A DNA stretch of 33,303 nt from Psychromonas sp. MB-3u-54. Lineage in GTDB: Bacteria; Pseudomonadota; Gammaproteobacteria; Enterobacterales; Psychromonadaceae. Positions within the stretch are counted from its first letter, which is position 1, and every line of letters starts with the position of its first letter. Of the stretch, positions 32,709 through 33,303 are shown piece by piece. The DNA lies in NCBI RefSeq assembly GCF_002836415.1, contig NZ_PJBP01000112.1:1-33303 (forward strand), written 5' to 3'. The position numbers and the translations under genes are program-made. Under the pieces are notes generated by a model, which worked only from the letters and a program-made list of their open reading frames with translations, did not search any database and was not told the DNA's origin.

Positions 32709-33303
32709 ATGAAAGATTTAAGCACTATACAGGCACTGATATTTGATTTAGATAATACTCTGGTGAGCTCGCAGCTTAATTTTAAGTTGTTAAGGGAGCT
32801 CCTAAATTGCCCGGAAAAGGTTGATATTCTAGATTTTGTTGAACAGATCAAATCAGCCTCTGTTATGAAACAGGCAAAGGATTTGATCGTTTCTCATGAG
32901 ATGTCAGATGCACTGACATCCTCTTTTTTACCGGGCTCAAAAAGTTTATTGGCATTTATGACCATCCACAAATACCCGACCGGTATCGTCACTCGAAACT
33001 GCCGGGAGGCTGCTACAACAAAATTGAGCAAAAATGCGATTAACGTGGATATTTTAATAACCCGTGAAGATTATCCGGCTAAACCTAATCCACAAGCATT
33101 ATTTGCCATCGCGCAATTATGGGGAATAGAGTGTCAAAATATAGTGTATGTGGGTGATCATTTTTATGATGTGCAAGCGGCAAATAGTGCTGGAATGATT
33201 TCTTGTCTTATTACCCATAATGTTGACCTGTCGTTTAAAGATAGCGCTCATTTGGTTTTTAATGAACTGCATGAATTAGAAGATGCACTAAAAAAAGATA
33301 ATC
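32709..33303 (+). CDS. HAD-family hydrolase, 3' end beyond the window
   Basis: A rightward frame from ATG 32709, with AAGGAA 6 nt upstream, stays open for 198 codons to the window end. It shows the four HAD motifs: FDLDNTL (nucleophile Asp plus acid Asp), IVTRN (motif II Thr), AKPNPQALF (motif III Lys) and YVGDHFYDVQAA (motif IV acid pair). The small helical cap between motifs I and II fits a phosphoglycolate phosphatase/beta-phosphoglucomutase-like subgroup (HAD-IA). Its substrate cannot be told. The visible part, ending around ELHELEDALKKDN, is nearly the full length of a typical HAD-IA enzyme, so only a few residues are probably missing. Confidence 0.85.
   Translation, partial: MKDLSTIQALIFDLDNTLVSSQLNFKLLRELLNCPEKVDILDFVEQIKSASVMKQAKDLIVSHEMSDALTSSFLPGSKSLLAFMTIHKYPTGIVTRNCREAATTKLSKNAINVDILITREDYPAKPNPQALFAIAQLWGIECQNIVYVGDHFYDVQAANSAGMISCLITHNVDLSFKDSAHLVFNELHELEDALKKDN

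Overview
The window looks like the chromosome of a marine, cold-adapted gammaproteobacterium of the Psychromonas/Colwellia/Alteromonadales kind. This rests on protein families and base composition, not on a marker gene. The pointers are AT-rich DNA, a NhaD sodium/proton antiporter, an ElaA-type acetyltransferase, a small cold-shock protein, a ribosome-hibernation factor fused to a cold-shock domain, and two large membrane diguanylate cyclases. I found no rRNA, tRNA, CRISPR array or recognisable transposase.

Layout. 1-8.3 kb: housekeeping and accessory genes (a peptidase C26-type amidotransferase, nhaD, a Cache-GGDEF protein, two GNAT acetyltransferases) separated by long arrays of 7- and 8-bp purine-rich repeats. 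8.4-11.1 kb: a lipoprotein 2',3'-cyclic-nucleotide phosphodiesterase/5'-nucleotidase and a small membrane protein, with three copies of a separate dispersed repeat. 11.2-24.5 kb: a defence island (below). 24.6-28.0 kb: a SAM methyltransferase, a cold-shock gene, a small ORF ending in a 40-bp tandem repeat, more short-repeat arrays and the HPF-cold-shock fusion. 28.1-33.3 kb: an NMT1/SBP/GGDEF sensor, a D-glutamate-cyclase-like protein, a decayed partial copy of the GGDEF sensor locus, and a HAD phosphatase cut by the window end.

The island is the most interesting part. A vsr mismatch endonuclease and a 5-methylcytosine methyltransferase are divergent. Facing the methyltransferase is a leftward run of six genes: paraMORC GHKL ATPase, Z1-domain superfamily-2 ATPase, PD-(D/E)XK (DUF4420-like) nuclease, AIPR protein, then a 715-residue protein with a MORC/Hsp90-like ATPase at its N-terminus and a histidine kinase at its C-terminus, and finally a response-regulator-like protein. 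The first four are joined by ATGA or 8-nt overlaps and match the MutL/MORC-linked restriction-modification neighbourhoods described by Iyer, Abhiman and Aravind (2008). No conventional type II endonuclease is present, so the nuclease-helicase-ATPase set is the likely restriction arm. The kinase/regulator pair, with its double GHKL architecture, atypical receiver and unrecognised output domain, is the part I would follow up as possibly undescribed: a cytosolic phosphorelay attached to a restriction system.

The second theme is repeats. Eight arrays of 7/8-mers, often joined to a short hairpin module, occupy intergenic space outside the island, and none lies inside it. This suggests the island arrived as a unit after the arrays spread, or that the arrays are excluded from it.
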